Assembly (NCBI GenBank): GCA_902702965.1
Contig: CACRXP010000018.1
Span: forward strand, 1,005,388 to 1,069,387
Length of the DNA: 64,000 nucleotides
Reading direction: 5' to 3'
From: Spirometra erinaceieuropaei
Taxonomy: Eukaryota; Platyhelminthes; Cestoda; Diphyllobothriidea; Diphyllobothriidae
Positions within the stretch are counted from its first letter, which is position 1. Each line of letters opens with the position of its first letter. The notes under the pieces were generated by a model. That model saw nothing but the letters and a program-made list of their open reading frames with translations, was not told where the DNA came from and made no database searches. Shown here piece by piece: positions 24,070 through 35,600 of this stretch. Both the position numbers and the translations under genes were made by a program.

Positions 24070-24190
24070 GTTGAGAGACGCTCATCGATCGTTTTACGGG
24101 ACATACTCGCCCCATTGTACCTAACCAGTTGGGCTTTAGCCAGGAATGTCCATTCCTGTCTCTCTTGTCTTTGTAACTAACTCTTGTCTG
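24070..24190 (-). repeat. Partial SINE copy S5
   Basis: Starts with gacgctcatcgatcgtttta and contains gcccccattgtacc-like and gtccattcctgtctctcttg segments of the SINE body. Truncated relative to S4. Confidence 0.55.
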
Positions 24191-24299
24191 CATATTTTAC
24201 TAATTGCTGTGCGAATGCCTATAAGACTCTGAGTCGAGCCTCTAAGCATAATAAAACCAGTAGCTCCCCCAACGTGGTAGGTGTGTGCCCATCTACCAC

Positions 24300-24490
24300 A
24301 GTTTATATGCCCGATCGCAGCCAATAAAACAACTGGTTCGTGACTCGGTGACTATAGTGTTGAGCTCCTAACCAGACGAATGCGAGTTCGAGTCTCAAGG
24401 ACTGCAAATCTGAGGTAGGGTATGGCTGGCTGATGATGGTTCGCAGGCCAGAAATGCTATTCAGATCTCCCCTATCCTTTTCATTTGTCC
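24300..24490 (+). repeat. SINE copy S6 with tRNA-like head
   Basis: Forward orientation. tRNA-like part at about 24340-24410: gactcggtgactatagtgtt as the A-box region and gcgagttcgagtctcaagg as the B-box region. It is followed by the SINE body (ggtatggctggctgatgatg, about 24420). Together S5 and S6 form an inverted arrangement like that at 62876-63195. Confidence 0.65.
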
Positions 24491-24579
24491 ACTGCGTACG
24501 CATATATCAGAGGGAGGATCACAAAAATGGGTGTGGATTTATTTAAAACTGTTTTTGGCTTGTTGCACCTTCAAGCATT

Positions 24580-24840
24580 CATTTATAACCATGCCAGAGA
24601 GCTGTGACCAGATACGCAAGCATACGCATGCATATGGAGCAGATATACTGCCGGCGGGTCTATCAGATGGGTCATAAGCACTTTATCGAACCAATGTTCG
24701 TCAGTGCCTCGCCAAGTGTCACGGCCTGTCGTTGAAGCCCGGATATTCATTTAATAAAGAATGGACACATACCGATCTACTGATTTCCTAAAGTAAACAA
24801 ACTCCGCACGCCTGAACGAAGACAAAATATGTTCAGATTG
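24580..24840. repeat. Repeat X upstream of PLE fragment
   Basis: Matches 58190-58520 in order: cagatgggtcataagcactt, then tattcatttaataaagaatg, then gatctactgatttcct and aacaaactccgcacgcctga. In both places it lies just upstream of a plus-strand PLE. Function unknown; possibly part of the PLE 5' region or a separate repeat favoured at the same sites. Confidence 0.6.
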
Positions 24841-24868
24841 GCAAAGTTGAGAGATCCGGGTTGATTAT

Positions 24869-25489
24869 TTGAAGAAAAAGAAGAAGGTGGGCTCACCGGA
24901 ACAGGTTAAAGGGGTCACTGAGGCGGTCTCTCGATTTTTACAACCGGCCAGAGTAGGCATAGCCCACCGACCCCAGGCAACAATTCGAAGCCGTCTGATG
25001 CAACCTAAGGACCCCTTGTCACCCGCCGAAACCTCTGCATTTATCTACAAAATAAATTGCAAAGAGGGCGACTGCAACTATGTGGGAGAAACCGGGTGGA
25101 AATTGCAGACTCGCCTACAAGAGCACAAATCAGCTACTAGGAGGTTAGACCCCAACTCTCAATTAGCGACACACGTCGGAGAAACTGGGCATACGTTCGA
25201 TCTCCAGCGAGTTACCATCTTAGGCCGGGGCAACAAAAAGGCAGAACGGCTAACTCTTGAGGCGTGGTTCTCCGATGCCCACTCCATAAACAGGCATCTG
25301 GACCTTCCTGCAGCCTACAAAGTCCCACGTCATCACAATCGTACAGCTCAGGACCAAACAACCGCACCGGGCTTAAGGAGGCCATACGGAGACAGCCCGA
25401 CGGCGAGTTTACTCGGTGAAGAAGAAAAAGAACCGCCAGACCGACCACCCGACACTGGTTCAGCCACCTCCCCCCCAGCGGAGTGGTGA
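24869..25489 (+). CDS. PLE connector plus GIY-YIG endonuclease, 5'-truncated
   Basis: An open frame of 206 codons. The start is arbitrary, because the element is truncated; homology begins at about residue 10. Residues ~14-55 are the connector found after the RT thumb in PLEs (VTEAVSRFLQPARVGIAHRP, then MQPKDPLSP). Residues ~57-150 form the GIY-YIG domain: FIYKINC, a second cysteine, NYVGETGWKLQTRLQEH with the catalytic-type arginine and histidine, THVGETGHTF, and the acidic LEAWFSDAHSINRHLDLP. In a complete element this domain nicks target DNA. All key positions seem present, so the domain is intact although the RT is missing. The proline- and glutamate-rich tail has no known role. It is most likely unexpressed debris. 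Confidence 0.8.
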   Translation: MKKKKKVGSPEQVKGVTEAVSRFLQPARVGIAHRPQATIRSRLMQPKDPLSPAETSAFIYKINCKEGDCNYVGETGWKLQTRLQEHKSATRRLDPNSQLATHVGETGHTFDLQRVTILGRGNKKAERLTLEAWFSDAHSINRHLDLPAAYKVPRHHNRTAQDQTTAPGLRRPYGDSPTASLLGEEEKEPPDRPPDTGSATSPPAEW

Positions 25490-25640
25490 CTCACAATGCA
25501 CGCAGACAAAACACCAGTCAACCATCCCCTGATAGGCCGCGGCAGCGAGAGGAGAGAGAAAAAAAATCGACCAGCACGAGGCCGTCCAACGTGACACGCC
25601 ACTTGGGATCTCTGGTGGATTGAGTGCGTTTTACTCTTTG

Positions 25641-25674
25641 ACAATGGATAGCCGACCAAGCTCTTCGAAACGTC
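25641..25674 (+). ncRNA. Hammerhead relic at PLE 3' end
   Basis: Only the 3' half of the motif is preserved: TCGAAACGTCAGC at 25665-25677. The CTGATGA half reads ACAATGG and stem II is not visible, so this copy cannot be active. Confidence 0.35.
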
Positions 25675-25960
25675 AGCATCTTAATAAACCTGTTCCGGTG
25701 AGCCAACCTTCTTCTTCTTCTTCAAAGAAGACAAAAAATGCCCAGAACCATTCAATGTCGACCTGTCCCCATCACTGTGATCTTTTTTCCGCTACCATAG
25801 CTTGGCCGACTTCGGCCTGGTAGGTGACTGTCTGTTCATGACCTCTACTACCCACACGGAACTTGTCTGCTTTAGAAAAGCAATAGATTAGCGTGCGCCG
25901 ATCGGTTCACGTGCCTCTGTCATTATATGCGGACGTATATCTACAAGTTTTCAATCATCC

Positions 25961-27500
25961 CCTCTGGACCACAGTTTTAGCTTAGGACTTCTTCAGTGTA
26001 AGGGTAACATATCAAGCTGTCATGCCAGAGAGACCTTACTATGTCCAGTATCTCGGTCCACAGCTCAATCCTGCATGTGACCTTGTGGCGTATCGCACAA
26101 TTCAGTAGTCCCTCTTCTGACAATCAGCAGAAAACCGGTCAAAATCATTTGATCCTGGTAACGATCTCTTCATCTATATCTTGATAGTCACAAATTCGAG
26201 GGGTAAAAAATTCACGGACACCATTGTGCTGAAAAGAGCCAGAATTAGTAAGAGAGAAAGTTAATCCTTATAAACCAATCTATCTTAAAAAACCTTTGAC
26301 CCGCATGAAGTACATAAATGACTGGAGACGTCTACATACAAATCTAGGAACATGCGGAAGAAGCGACGCAGAAAAAGCGTTCGATATCGGTATATAGAGG
26401 AAGGAAACAGAAGGACTGAACGAAAAAATCCAGGAGTCCTCCGCGTTTATAGAATATTTTCTTGCATGAAACGGCCTCTTGCTCATCGTACTTTTACGGC
26501 ATGGGGTAGGGCGAAACGTGTAAAGCTTACTTCGGTAGCATGTGATAGAAGCGAGGGCATTGTTTTAGGACTAGCATTCTGCGGAGTTCTGTAAACTCGG
26601 CCAAAGGAACTGTGGTGAAACCACATCAGGCAAACCCATAGAAGAAGCATAGTCGCCCACAAGGAAAGCAACTGACAAAATAGTGCGAATTCGCAAATTT
26701 GCCATGCAGATGGAAAAGAAGGGGCTGAAGTTCGATTTAGACTAGTCAAAGGATGCTGACTGAGAGTATTTGACACTATAACTTTACAGTTTTGGAAGTT
26801 TTCCTTGAAGGCAAAACCAGGCGGTCGGTCATCTGAGCTGGCAACGCTGATCAAATCATCGTTCCCTATACGTACGACAGTTTCCGCAGCCCCACTGGTG
26901 GTCTGAACAACTTCCTTGACAGGAAACATTATTGACGTGCCACACAACGACTGACTGCTTCTCGTACGAAGGCAGGAAACAAGGATAGACGCAACGCTCG
27001 ATCCGTGCTTCTAAACGGCTGTCGCAATTGTAACGTTTGCCAGCGCAACGTTACTTTGCTGGTAACCAATACAGCAATGAGGATAAGCCAATATACGGAG
27101 GATCGACAAGGGCTGATATCAAGTGCGACCAGTAGTTGTGGACAACAAAAGCGCCAATTAAAACTCTCCCACCTTTGGGTTAGTAGCTGAGAGAAAAAGC
27201 ATGGGATTCACCATAACGTCGTTTGAAAGGCAAAATGTCCACTGATTTCTCCTCAGTGAATAGACAAAGATTAATTAACTAGTTTAAAAAGTAAGGGACA
27301 AATAGATTGGCGAGTCGCCAGTTGGTAGTTAAAAAAAACTCGCTAGACCCAATGACTATTTCAGGAGAACCTACTGATTTACTTCCATGCGGAGGGTAAT
27401 CGTGTACTAAGACCCCAATGCTCTGAAACCTGGCATATAACCACAGTCAATCTGCGCAACCTACTCGGTTTCTGATACTTACCGATCTGTCCCCTATTTC
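25961..27500. other. Intergenic sequence with one long unrecognised frame
   Basis: A minus-strand frame of 154 codons (26483-26947) is the longest here. It has a leucine- and tryptophan-rich stretch in its middle but no domain I recognise and no repeat partner. An opposite-strand frame of 80 codons overlaps it. I cannot support a gene. Confidence 0.35.
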
Positions 27501-27509
27501 AAAGATTTG

Positions 27510-27510
<1 letters not shown>

Positions 27511-27549
<39 letters not shown>
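27511..27549. repeat. (TA)n microsatellite
   Basis: About 19 uninterrupted TA units, about 0.2 kb beyond the 3' end of minus-strand PLE-3. Confidence 0.95.
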
Positions 27550-27550
<1 letters not shown>

Positions 27551-27781
27551 TGTACGTTGATTTCCTTGTAGATACGGTACGGTTATTTGTAAAATGGGGT
27601 AAAACCTCAATTTCTTCAATTGCTTTACAAGAAGTTGTAGTTTTTTAAAATGAAAAAAGTAAGGAAAGGAATATCGCGTTTTAAAACGTCTCTTATTTAA
27701 AAGACAATTTGGCGAGCATACGTCTACTTTCGATAGATTCTTTTCCGGCCTGTACATTTATATGGCTATTGAAGTAATGAA

Positions 27782-27997
27782 TTAAAAGATACGTTCAAAT
27801 ATCGCCCTGAAGTCCTCTCTGGCGTCTACACGGTGGTCTGTGTCTACCATGTGCGCGAGGATAGAGCTTCTGATGCTCCTTATTTGACCCATTCCTAACC
27901 ACACTGGAATATGTTCTTTTATTCTTTTGGACAAACGCCGGCTCGTGCGACCCATATTTTCTGCCCCACATGGGAAGTTGAAGGAGTAAATACACAT
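27782..27997 (-). pseudogene. PLE-3 GIY-YIG endonuclease remnant
   Basis: Reads CIYSFNFPCGAENMGRTSRR, then LSKRIKEHIPVWL and SSILAHMVDTDHRVDAREDF. The usual YIG triplet is replaced by NMG and the first cysteine of the pair by F, so catalytic residues are altered. The downstream C-terminal tail is lost. Confidence 0.75.
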
Positions 27998-28414
27998 AGA
28001 GGTGGTCTGAGCTGGTAGTTTCCCCTTGCCCTCTCCGTATAGGATGGGACTAGTGGAGAGCAGTACATGGGTGTCAGCTGCTGGAAAGGTCTTTGATAAA
28101 GCTTGAGTTAGGCGTCATCTTAAAAGCTCACTTGGCGCCTCCTCTCGAAATGGGACACTGATGAAAAGCCTTTTCTTCCCTGCCGTCAGCATCGGGAGCT
28201 TTGGTGGTCTTCCGGCCATGTTTTTATCAATTAATCGATAAGGGTACCCGTTCTGGTGAATAAGGTTTTAGATGATCTTAAGCTCTTTCTCATTGCTATC
28301 AGCTGATCGGATTCTTCTCATTCTTTCTGCCAAACAGCGGACTTAATTGTGTTCAACGTTTAGCGGTTCGAAACTCCCAAAATGGGTGTATTGTCCGGAC
28401 CATGTTTTCTTGCT

Positions 28415-29154
28415 CTAGACGCTACGTCGAATGCTGCTGTAAGGTCTTCTACTCTGAAGTACATTCAGAAAGGGAAGTGAACCGGACAGTTCTTTTTTCA
28501 GAGTGAATTTGATTGATGTGTGCGCCAAAGTTATATCATTCAGTAGAATTGAGATGTCACTTTGTTTCGGTGCAATTGCGAATATATAATCCACGTACCG
28601 CCAATGGTATTTCAGACTGTTGATCAAGTGACGTAGCTGGAAAGCTTCTAGCTTGTCCATGAATATATTCGACGAAAGCAGACCAGGGAGCAAGCCCATA
28701 GCTAGTTCGTCCATCTGTCTATACAGATTGTTGTCAAATAGGAACTGCACGTTCAAGGTACATCTCAATAACAATTCCTGAAGGCACTGACTGGCATTTC
28801 TATATCCTGTTGATTGTCGGCAATGAAATCCCAGAGGTAGTTGACCGTTTCCGTGACCGGCACGTTGGTAAAAAGGGATGAGAAACCTAACGAAAACATA
28901 ACCATTTTGTTCAGATCGAGGTATTTTACACCGTTATTGAATTCAAAGGTTTCTCGATAGCTATGTAACGCTATTTGATACCGCAGGGGCTTAAGTTTCA
29001 CCGCTAGCCATTTCACTATTGCATGGTACGTCGAGTTCCTCATACCGAGGATTGGACGAACCGGTGCGCCGTCGTCATCTTCAGCAAGCCTTATAACCGA
29101 TGTATATGCGTGCCAACGGGTCGAAGACGCTCTGCGTCGTGTTCGCCTATGCAA
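28415..29154 (-). pseudogene. PLE-3 reverse transcriptase remnant
   Basis: Two overlapping frames (29154-28765 and 28774-28415) encode the RT palm. The overlap near 28770 marks a single frameshift at RNCY/LLRCTL. Recognisable, in order: APVRPILGM, KPLRYQIALHSYRETFEFNN, FSSLFTNVPVTETV (motif A region), NLYRQMDELAMG (B), WRYVDYIFAIA (C) and KFTLKKELSGSLPFLNVL. Loss of one of two catalytic aspartates (YVDY) would inactivate the enzyme irrespective of the frameshift. Confidence 0.85.
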
Positions 29155-29400
29155 CTTGAAGACTTCTTACTCAAGTGCTTCGGTTGGGGTTCGCTTAGAG
29201 GTAAGTATGGTGTCCGTATAACGGGACGCACTTCTGAGACAGGCCTGAAGGGAACACAGGTGAGCACGGTACGCGTTATATGAAGAGGTGAGATGACGTC
29301 CAATCATAGATCGAGTTATCCTAACACGGTGACGAATGTGGTATATAAGGAAGGGAGAGAGAATGGGTTCAGCCGTATGCGTACTTCGTACCATCTCGGC

Positions 29401-30902
29401 GCTAAGTTCAGTAACAATGAAAAAACTGGACTCCTTTTGGAATTGATATGATGCATCAAAAGTCTTAGCTTAAAGGGCTGCCAAGGAGTTATCTAAATCA
29501 GTTCTCAGGATTGAAGCTCGGACTGTTATCGTTCTTTTTTAATTTGATCTTTACGCCCACACTCGCCAAAGTGAGGCTCGAGGCGATTTTTTGAAAACTG
29601 ATGCGTGTGGTTGTAGGGATTCGAGACATTAAATAGCAGTGTAGGTTTTCTATTAAGTTAATGCGTCCTCGCACTTTGCGAGGATTTCGAGATAATTTGC
29701 AATCCTGAATGAGCACACTGTTTTTGTATTTTTCATTACTACCGAGAATATTTTATTTTGACGAATATGAAGGCGCAGGAAATCCTGACGTTTAAAAATG
29801 TGAAATTAATGTCAAAATTGGCACAGTCAAGATAATGGATACTTGTCTGTGTCCCTTCACCATCTCCAGAGAAGCAAAGCTTGCATACTGCGTGCTTGGA
29901 CATAATCATAAATTTAATGTATAAACAAAATGCCTACTTTTAAGGACTTTAGTAGTGCAGCCAGCATACATACATTTTGACATAAAATTAATAATCCAAG
30001 ATAATCGACTTCTAACCTCCCCCCGTTCGTGTAACTATGCAGATAATCTTTGCAAGCGCCTTCATATCAACCTTCGATTCAAATTATTAGCAAACCGCTA
30101 ATTGATAATTGGTTTACTAGCTCCCTTTATCGATTCAGTTTTCAATGAATCCAAACTGGACCCTTCACAAGACCAAATACCAAAGTTTTTCAGCATCAAA
30201 ACATATGCTGCCAAATTGCCACCGTGCTTTATTTCATGCTGAACACTAGCTTAAAAACAATTTGCTTAATCGCGAATAATTTTCTTGGAATACAGTCGAT
30301 GTAAATTCAGTGCTGATGTTTTACTATCTGCCTGCGGAAATTGCCTTCGCAGCAAAATCAAAACTCATATAGTGATTACTTGCTCACCGCCTTAATGTAT
30401 GATAAGTAGTTCACCATATTCAATAAAAGTTTTGCGTCAAAAGGGGCCTTATTTGCGGGCCTAAAAGTTAGCTTTCTTTATCTAAAAGTTGACGGCTGGA
30501 AGGGGAGGACACTTGGAACTTATGACGTTTGTACATGAGGAATTTTGCCTGTTGCTACGTGATTGTTCACGTAGCACCCGCGTACCAAACGAAGTGTACG
30601 CGTATGTTTAATTACACAAATATATAAAGAGACGTTAGGGTTGTGCGTACCTTACTTCAGAAGAATACAGCATGATGTTATGAAATCTTTAAGACGGGCA
30701 TAAGGGTGAGTTATATTCCCAAATATGCGGGTATTATTAAGCGTTTTATAACCTTATTATGTTTTTCAGTTTGGGTAGTATGCTCGACCAAAGCGTAGTT
30801 GTCCTTAAAAGAATTAGAACAAATATGTAGTTTCCTCATTCTTTTCGTCACGCTGGAGTGATGTTACACAAACGTACGGAACAAGTGGGGAAAACTCACA
30901 CC
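29401..30902. other. Intergenic sequence, no recognisable gene
   Basis: AT-rich sequence; one 72-codon minus frame (29498-29716) without motifs. No repeats detected by eye. Confidence 0.45.
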
Positions 30903-31126
30903 GGCAAAGGCAAGGTAAAGAACCTCACTTAACTGTCGGTAGACTGTGGAACATGTCGCACACGGATGTCGGTAATGGGGACTTTACGGGTGGCACATCA
31001 CGCCAGGTTGTAAGCTAACGAAATGCATGAAACACAGACAGTTTTTGGATGCCAAGACAAAGTCCCGTGTGACACTTATCAACAGTCTACCAACAGTTAA
31101 GTTGGGTACTTTGCCCTACCGTTGCC
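30903..31126. repeat. MITE copy M1 (224 bp)
   Basis: Terminal inverted repeats of about 47 bp: left GGCAAAGGCAAGGTAAAGAA...CACTTAACTGTCGGTAGACT, right ending AGTCTACCAACAGTTAAG...CTACCGTTGCC. Flanking 8-mers ctcacacc (30895-30902) and ctcacatt (31127-31134) agree at six positions, suggesting an 8-bp target duplication. Non-coding. The second copy lies at 49547-49943. Confidence 0.85.
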
Positions 31127-32471
31127 CTCACATTATTTAAGAAGCGCTGTTTTCGAAGACTTAATCAGGTGGTCGACAAATTCAGAATGCTATGCCTTTG
31201 GAAAGGGCTTTGATAATGTTGCCTGCTTAAAGGGTCTGTAAGTTCACCAAAGTATGCTCCAACACCTGAATTAGTTGCGAAGAATGACAATCAGGGTTTC
31301 GTGAAGTTCAGAGTAGATCATGAAATGAGAATCTGAATGAAAATAATTTGCAAAATCCCGAAACATCCCCCCGCCTTCGCTTAATTAAATGCACCCCTTT
31401 GTTCTGTCTGACAGTCTTACCAACAGAGTGTGTGATCTAAGACGACTCACTTAGGGCATGGAAGGGAAATACTCTGACACGTATTTGCTCACACATTATA
31501 CCGGTTGATGCTGTATCAGGAAACGCACTGTAAAACAGCTTATGATGAGGAAGTTGCATCTATGTTTCTACGTACGCAATACTCTGGAAACGCTAAGGCA
31601 ATTAGAAGACGTAGATCAGTATGTATTTCTAGCATGCTTCATTGACGGTCTTCTAGTATATAATTGCACCCCTACGCACCAGTGCTCGCGAGAAAGTCGA
31701 TATCAGCAATAAATGAATTTTGCGAACACCGCTTGGTGTCCATTAGATAGTCAGACATGTTTTGATAGCCTCTTTGTTTGCCCTGAGAGAGATGCGAATA
31801 GTCACTATATTTTAACCATCCAAGTTTATACATTGTGTGGACGTGCCCATTTAACCACTGGAAGTCTGCCTGTGTTTCGCGGGGCGAATCCTGCCAACAG
31901 TGAACAGCCAAAAGATCCCGGGAATGCTCCTGAACACGAGCAGGGTTGTCATAAAAACGGGAAAAACAGAAAATACCCCAGTTAGAGTCTCGTCACTAAA
32001 CGCCAAACGCATGCTTCTTGATGATCACATTACCGCAATCACAGTAGCACTTTTCAGGTTTAACGAACATAGGCAACGGAATCTTTTATGTCTATGCAAC
32101 AAACTTAATAGATTGAGACAGGATGGTGTATCTTTTCAGGGGGTTATTTTGCGAATAAAACCGCTGACTGCTTAACTCTCCGAGATTCCGAAGATTCCAG
32201 AAGACCAAAAATGCCAAAGAGCACGATATTATATTAAACAGTGATGGCCGGTCGCTGTGAAGAAGGCGCGGAATAGGAGCTTACACATCTTTAATTTCGG
32301 ATGCACAGAAGTTCGGTTGTCCTGTATTGTTGAGAAAACGGTAGTTTGCAATCAGTCCCACACCCCCCCCCCCTCGCCAGTAACAATAGTCATTGCGGAC
32401 GGTCCTACTTTGCCGCCGAAAACAAATGTGTCCGCAAATGCTTAAAACACGGCCGCACTGGTAAACGGGGG
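31127..32471. other. Intergenic sequence with short unrecognised frames
   Basis: Overlapping frames at 31672-31911 (minus) and 31713-32175 (plus) have no recognised domain. C-run at 32362-32372. Confidence 0.4.
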
Positions 32472-32612
32472 AAGCCTAATCCCCAAGCCTAAATAATAAC
32501 CCTAAACCTAACCCTAGACCCTATACCTAGATCCTAACCCTAAGCCTAACGCCCAAAAACGAGCCCTAACCTTAACCCTGACACTAAACTTCGAACCCCA
32601 AACCATAACAGA
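32472..32612. repeat. Interstitial telomere-like tract
   Basis: About 140 bp of degenerate CCCTAA units: taaccctaaacctaacccta, then atcctaaccctaagcctaac and gccctaaccttaaccctgac. CCCTAA is the complement of TTAGGG, the telomere unit reported for flatworms and vertebrates. Units are mixed with variants (CCTAGA, CCTGAC), so this is an old internal tract and not a chromosome end. Confidence 0.85.
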
Positions 32613-35600
32613 AACCCACCCACTGGAGTCGATATTAGTACGAATATCGCAGGCAATTGACTAGGAAATGATTAGATGGGTCTGCGTTTTAGACCCTCAC
32701 CAATGCGTTCTCTTGGCATGAACAGTCTCGTGCAAACCCAAAATCTCCGACGGAGTTAATGCGTCAGTTTTCTTAGCCACATATATCATAAGCGTACTCG
32801 TTGGGGAACCGTTGTCAGTCTTATTCGGTCAAAGGTCATACGACAATACTTCGCATCCTGCTGAGCTCATTGTTTTCATGCGCTGGAGAGTGGGCGTCTA
32901 TTAAGACTTACCTGTGAACCGATAGCCCTCCATATAATCAGAGTTTCAGTTACTTTTAAGGTCCCACTTGAAAATCTGATGGCTTTTGATATTTCCGACA
33001 ATTCTGCCACAAATAATGGGCTTCCATCTCCCATGCGAACGTATAACTGTTTCGGGCAAGGATAAGGTGAAGAACCCCAAACATTTATGACATGAAAATA
33101 ATGTCTACTTTAGTTGTTTAAGTAGGTCGTGTTTCATCCACCACTCCAAGCATGGAGTTTGCTTTCGGACGTAGATCTGCCATGACCTTGGCTCGGAGGA
33201 TTGGGAAGCGATTGTTTGGTTTTGTTCCTTTGTCGTGGACGTTGCTGTTCGCCGTACCATTACCTAGCATTGGATGTGCTTAGATATTTCCGAAAGTATC
33301 GTGTCGATTGGGTCATCAATCGTAGACCCTAGTTCATACCACTGGGAGGCGATTGTTTGGCTATATGTTGCATAACCTCCCATGATTTAAGCTAAGAGAG
33401 TTGATAAGAGATCGCTAGACTTCACTCCTCCATCTTGAACATTGCTCTTTGCCTTACCAGTACCTACCATTGGCCTTGTTCAGCACCGGACGCATCAAAA
33501 TACATATCCATCTGGGTGGCGCCGTCACACTTGCTGTTTCCTTTGATGCCTGCATTTGCATGTTAATGCAGTCGGCAGGAATCGTTTCCTTTGACAGTAC
33601 TCCACCACCTTTTCTGAATTTATTTCCTCCAATATTTCTTCGGTTTTACTATTAGGATGTGGCTGAGTTCGACCAAATCTTTTGGCTTTCGCTCCCAGTA
33701 GCCTGTGATATTGAGAAAAATATAGCCTATTGAGAACAAAATATTCCGCCAGATAACGCATTTGGATGTTTGGTGACTCCTAGTTAGCTACTGAAACATC
33801 TTTATATCTTTTGCATCCGTTGACTGAGATAATAGAGAACAACAAAAAAGAGTTTGCTTCTTGCTTACATTTTTGATTTCCATTATGAGAATTGAGTTGT
33901 TCAGATATCTGGCGCTTATTGCCATTGCTGTACCGTACACTTAATCTCAGTGCGATTGGCTCCCTCACATCTTTTCATTTATATTTAGTGGTTGAACGTA
34001 ACCCAGTCACTTGTCCCGATGTAAACTTTCGGTCGGCGGTTAACTTGAACTGGTTTTTTCTCTAAACACCACTTATTGTTTGTTTGTTTTATTGTTCCGC
34101 TTCGCTTTTGTCGTCATACGTCAGTGTATTGAAAGTTAATGGTATAAATCAAACACCTCAATACTTTACTTATTCTTTGCATTTTACCTTCCATTCACCT
34201 GTAACACCCGTAAAACCCCTATTACCACCTTCCCCGTAAGACAGATGCCTGTTGCTAGTCGCTGCTATTTAAGGGCCTTCAGCCTACTGTTGCCCTCTCT
34301 CGTTTGCATCTGGTCGAAATGTGCCTGTTGATTCCAGGGCTCCGGTTGGGATGGATTGTGCAAAATAAGAAGGCAATTTTTGATTAAAATTTGCATGCAT
34401 ATATATATGTATATATATCTTTTGCTACTGCCTTTGACGATCATACTATTTGTCCCCTATATGCACAATGTCAACATCAAAGGATGGAGCTAAATGGGTT
34501 CGAAGAGGATTGCGCGAAAAGGAAGTCAGTCGGCTTGACATATTGTCATTGCTTTCAGGCGGGACGTCCAGCGTTTGAATGCACTGCATACCGTCTTGCT
34601 GTATAGATTGAGCTACAGGGTCAGCAACAAACCAGTCTCGGGGAATGTATTGCCAGAAACCAATAATTTTGATAAAAATGCACAACCCGCAAGACTGATT
34701 ATGATGCTAGGCCAACGCTTCTGACCAAAGGACGGTCCGTTTGAGTGAGTATAAGAAATTGCCGCAGAGGAGAACACTGAAAGCTGATGAAAAGTTACAT
34801 CCCGCCAGATTCGAATGCTGCACTAGGTGCAGCTAGCCGATAACTTTAAGTTTTCTCACTATCTAGTCAGATTCAAAAGAGGGATCGCCATCAAAAGCAC
34901 TCGAATCCCACATAAACAAAAGTGCCATAAGGATCACACTAATAAAGAGCACTTGCAGCCTGACTCATCGCCCTTTTAGGCACAAACAGGCGCACTCAGG
35001 CAGTACGTAGGACTATTTACTCAACTTGCGTGTACATATTAGTGCATAATTGAGCGTCCGATATAACATGTAAAAGTCATGCAATTGCATTTTGCAGTAC
35101 CCTTGTCATGGGCGAAACGTCGTGTGTAGGCAATACGCGAAACCGCGAAAACCACATTTTGGTAAATTTGCTTGTCTACATGGAGAGAAACATTAATACA
35201 TGCATAAAAGGGGCTTTCAAACCACGTCAAATATTGCGCCCGCTCCTATGCGCATTTGGCCAATGGGCTCAGACAGGTCAGCAGTGCACTAAATGAAAAA
35301 AGTAGCAGTACAGATTCACCTTGGCTCCTGTGTATTAACGCCTCCTTTTAGACAGGGCTGGGAAACGTGGCCGTCTGAGGGGATAAGTCAACCTCGCCCG
35401 GGCTAACGGTCTGGCTGCGTTGGCTACCTCTCATTCTGGCCTACACGTTCTTTACGTTAATGTGAAATGCAAAGCGTTTTTTTTTCCAAAGTTTTGGTGC
35501 CTGTTGACTTGGCGACATGATCAATTGCGGTACACATAAACGGAACATTCAACATTGGCAGCCCAGAAAAACACCTTCAGACATCCCGACTCTGTCTTTC

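Larger units (their letters stand above)
24841..25960 (+). mobile_element. 5'-truncated PLE with open endonuclease frame
   Basis: Contains the last part of a PLE: the connector and GIY-YIG frame (24869-25489), a 3' untranslated stretch, a relic of the terminal motif (25666-25674, GAAACGTC, then agcatcttaataaacctgtt), a pyrimidine-rich (ttc)n tract around 25710, and a conserved segment ttggccgacttcggcctgg (25802) that also appears at 58577 and, changed, at 59752. Confidence 0.75.
27782..29400 (-). mobile_element. PLE-3: decayed minus-strand Penelope-like element
   Basis: The RT, in pieces, lies at 29154-28415 and the endonuclease at 27997-27782, in the expected PLE order. The palm start DGAPVRPILGMRNSTYHAIV and the motif A region SSLFTNVPVTETVNYLWDF are at 29154-28765. 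The B motif is altered (QMDELAMGLLPGLLSSNIFM instead of the usual GxxMGSPLGPLLA). The catalytic box is RYVDYIFAIA, with the second aspartate codon (GAT) replaced by TAT (28586-28588 on plus). The region 28415-27997 between thumb and endonuclease has many stops. The extreme 5' part (29394-29167) reads without recognised motifs. A separate lineage from PLE-1 by sequence. Confidence 0.85.

Noticed and set aside
26483..26947. 154-codon minus-strand frame as a membrane protein
   Set aside because: Hydrophobic patch only; no family resemblance and no splice or repeat context.
27494..27757. Frames with IYIYIY runs (also 56556-56845) as proteins
   Set aside because: Translation of (TA)n microsatellites.
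32472..32612. Chromosome end
   Set aside because: Units are degenerate and ordinary sequence continues on both sides.
34805..34850. tRNA-like sequence on the minus strand (gcattcgaatctgg)
   Set aside because: Only a B-box-like match; no second copy and no A box of quality.
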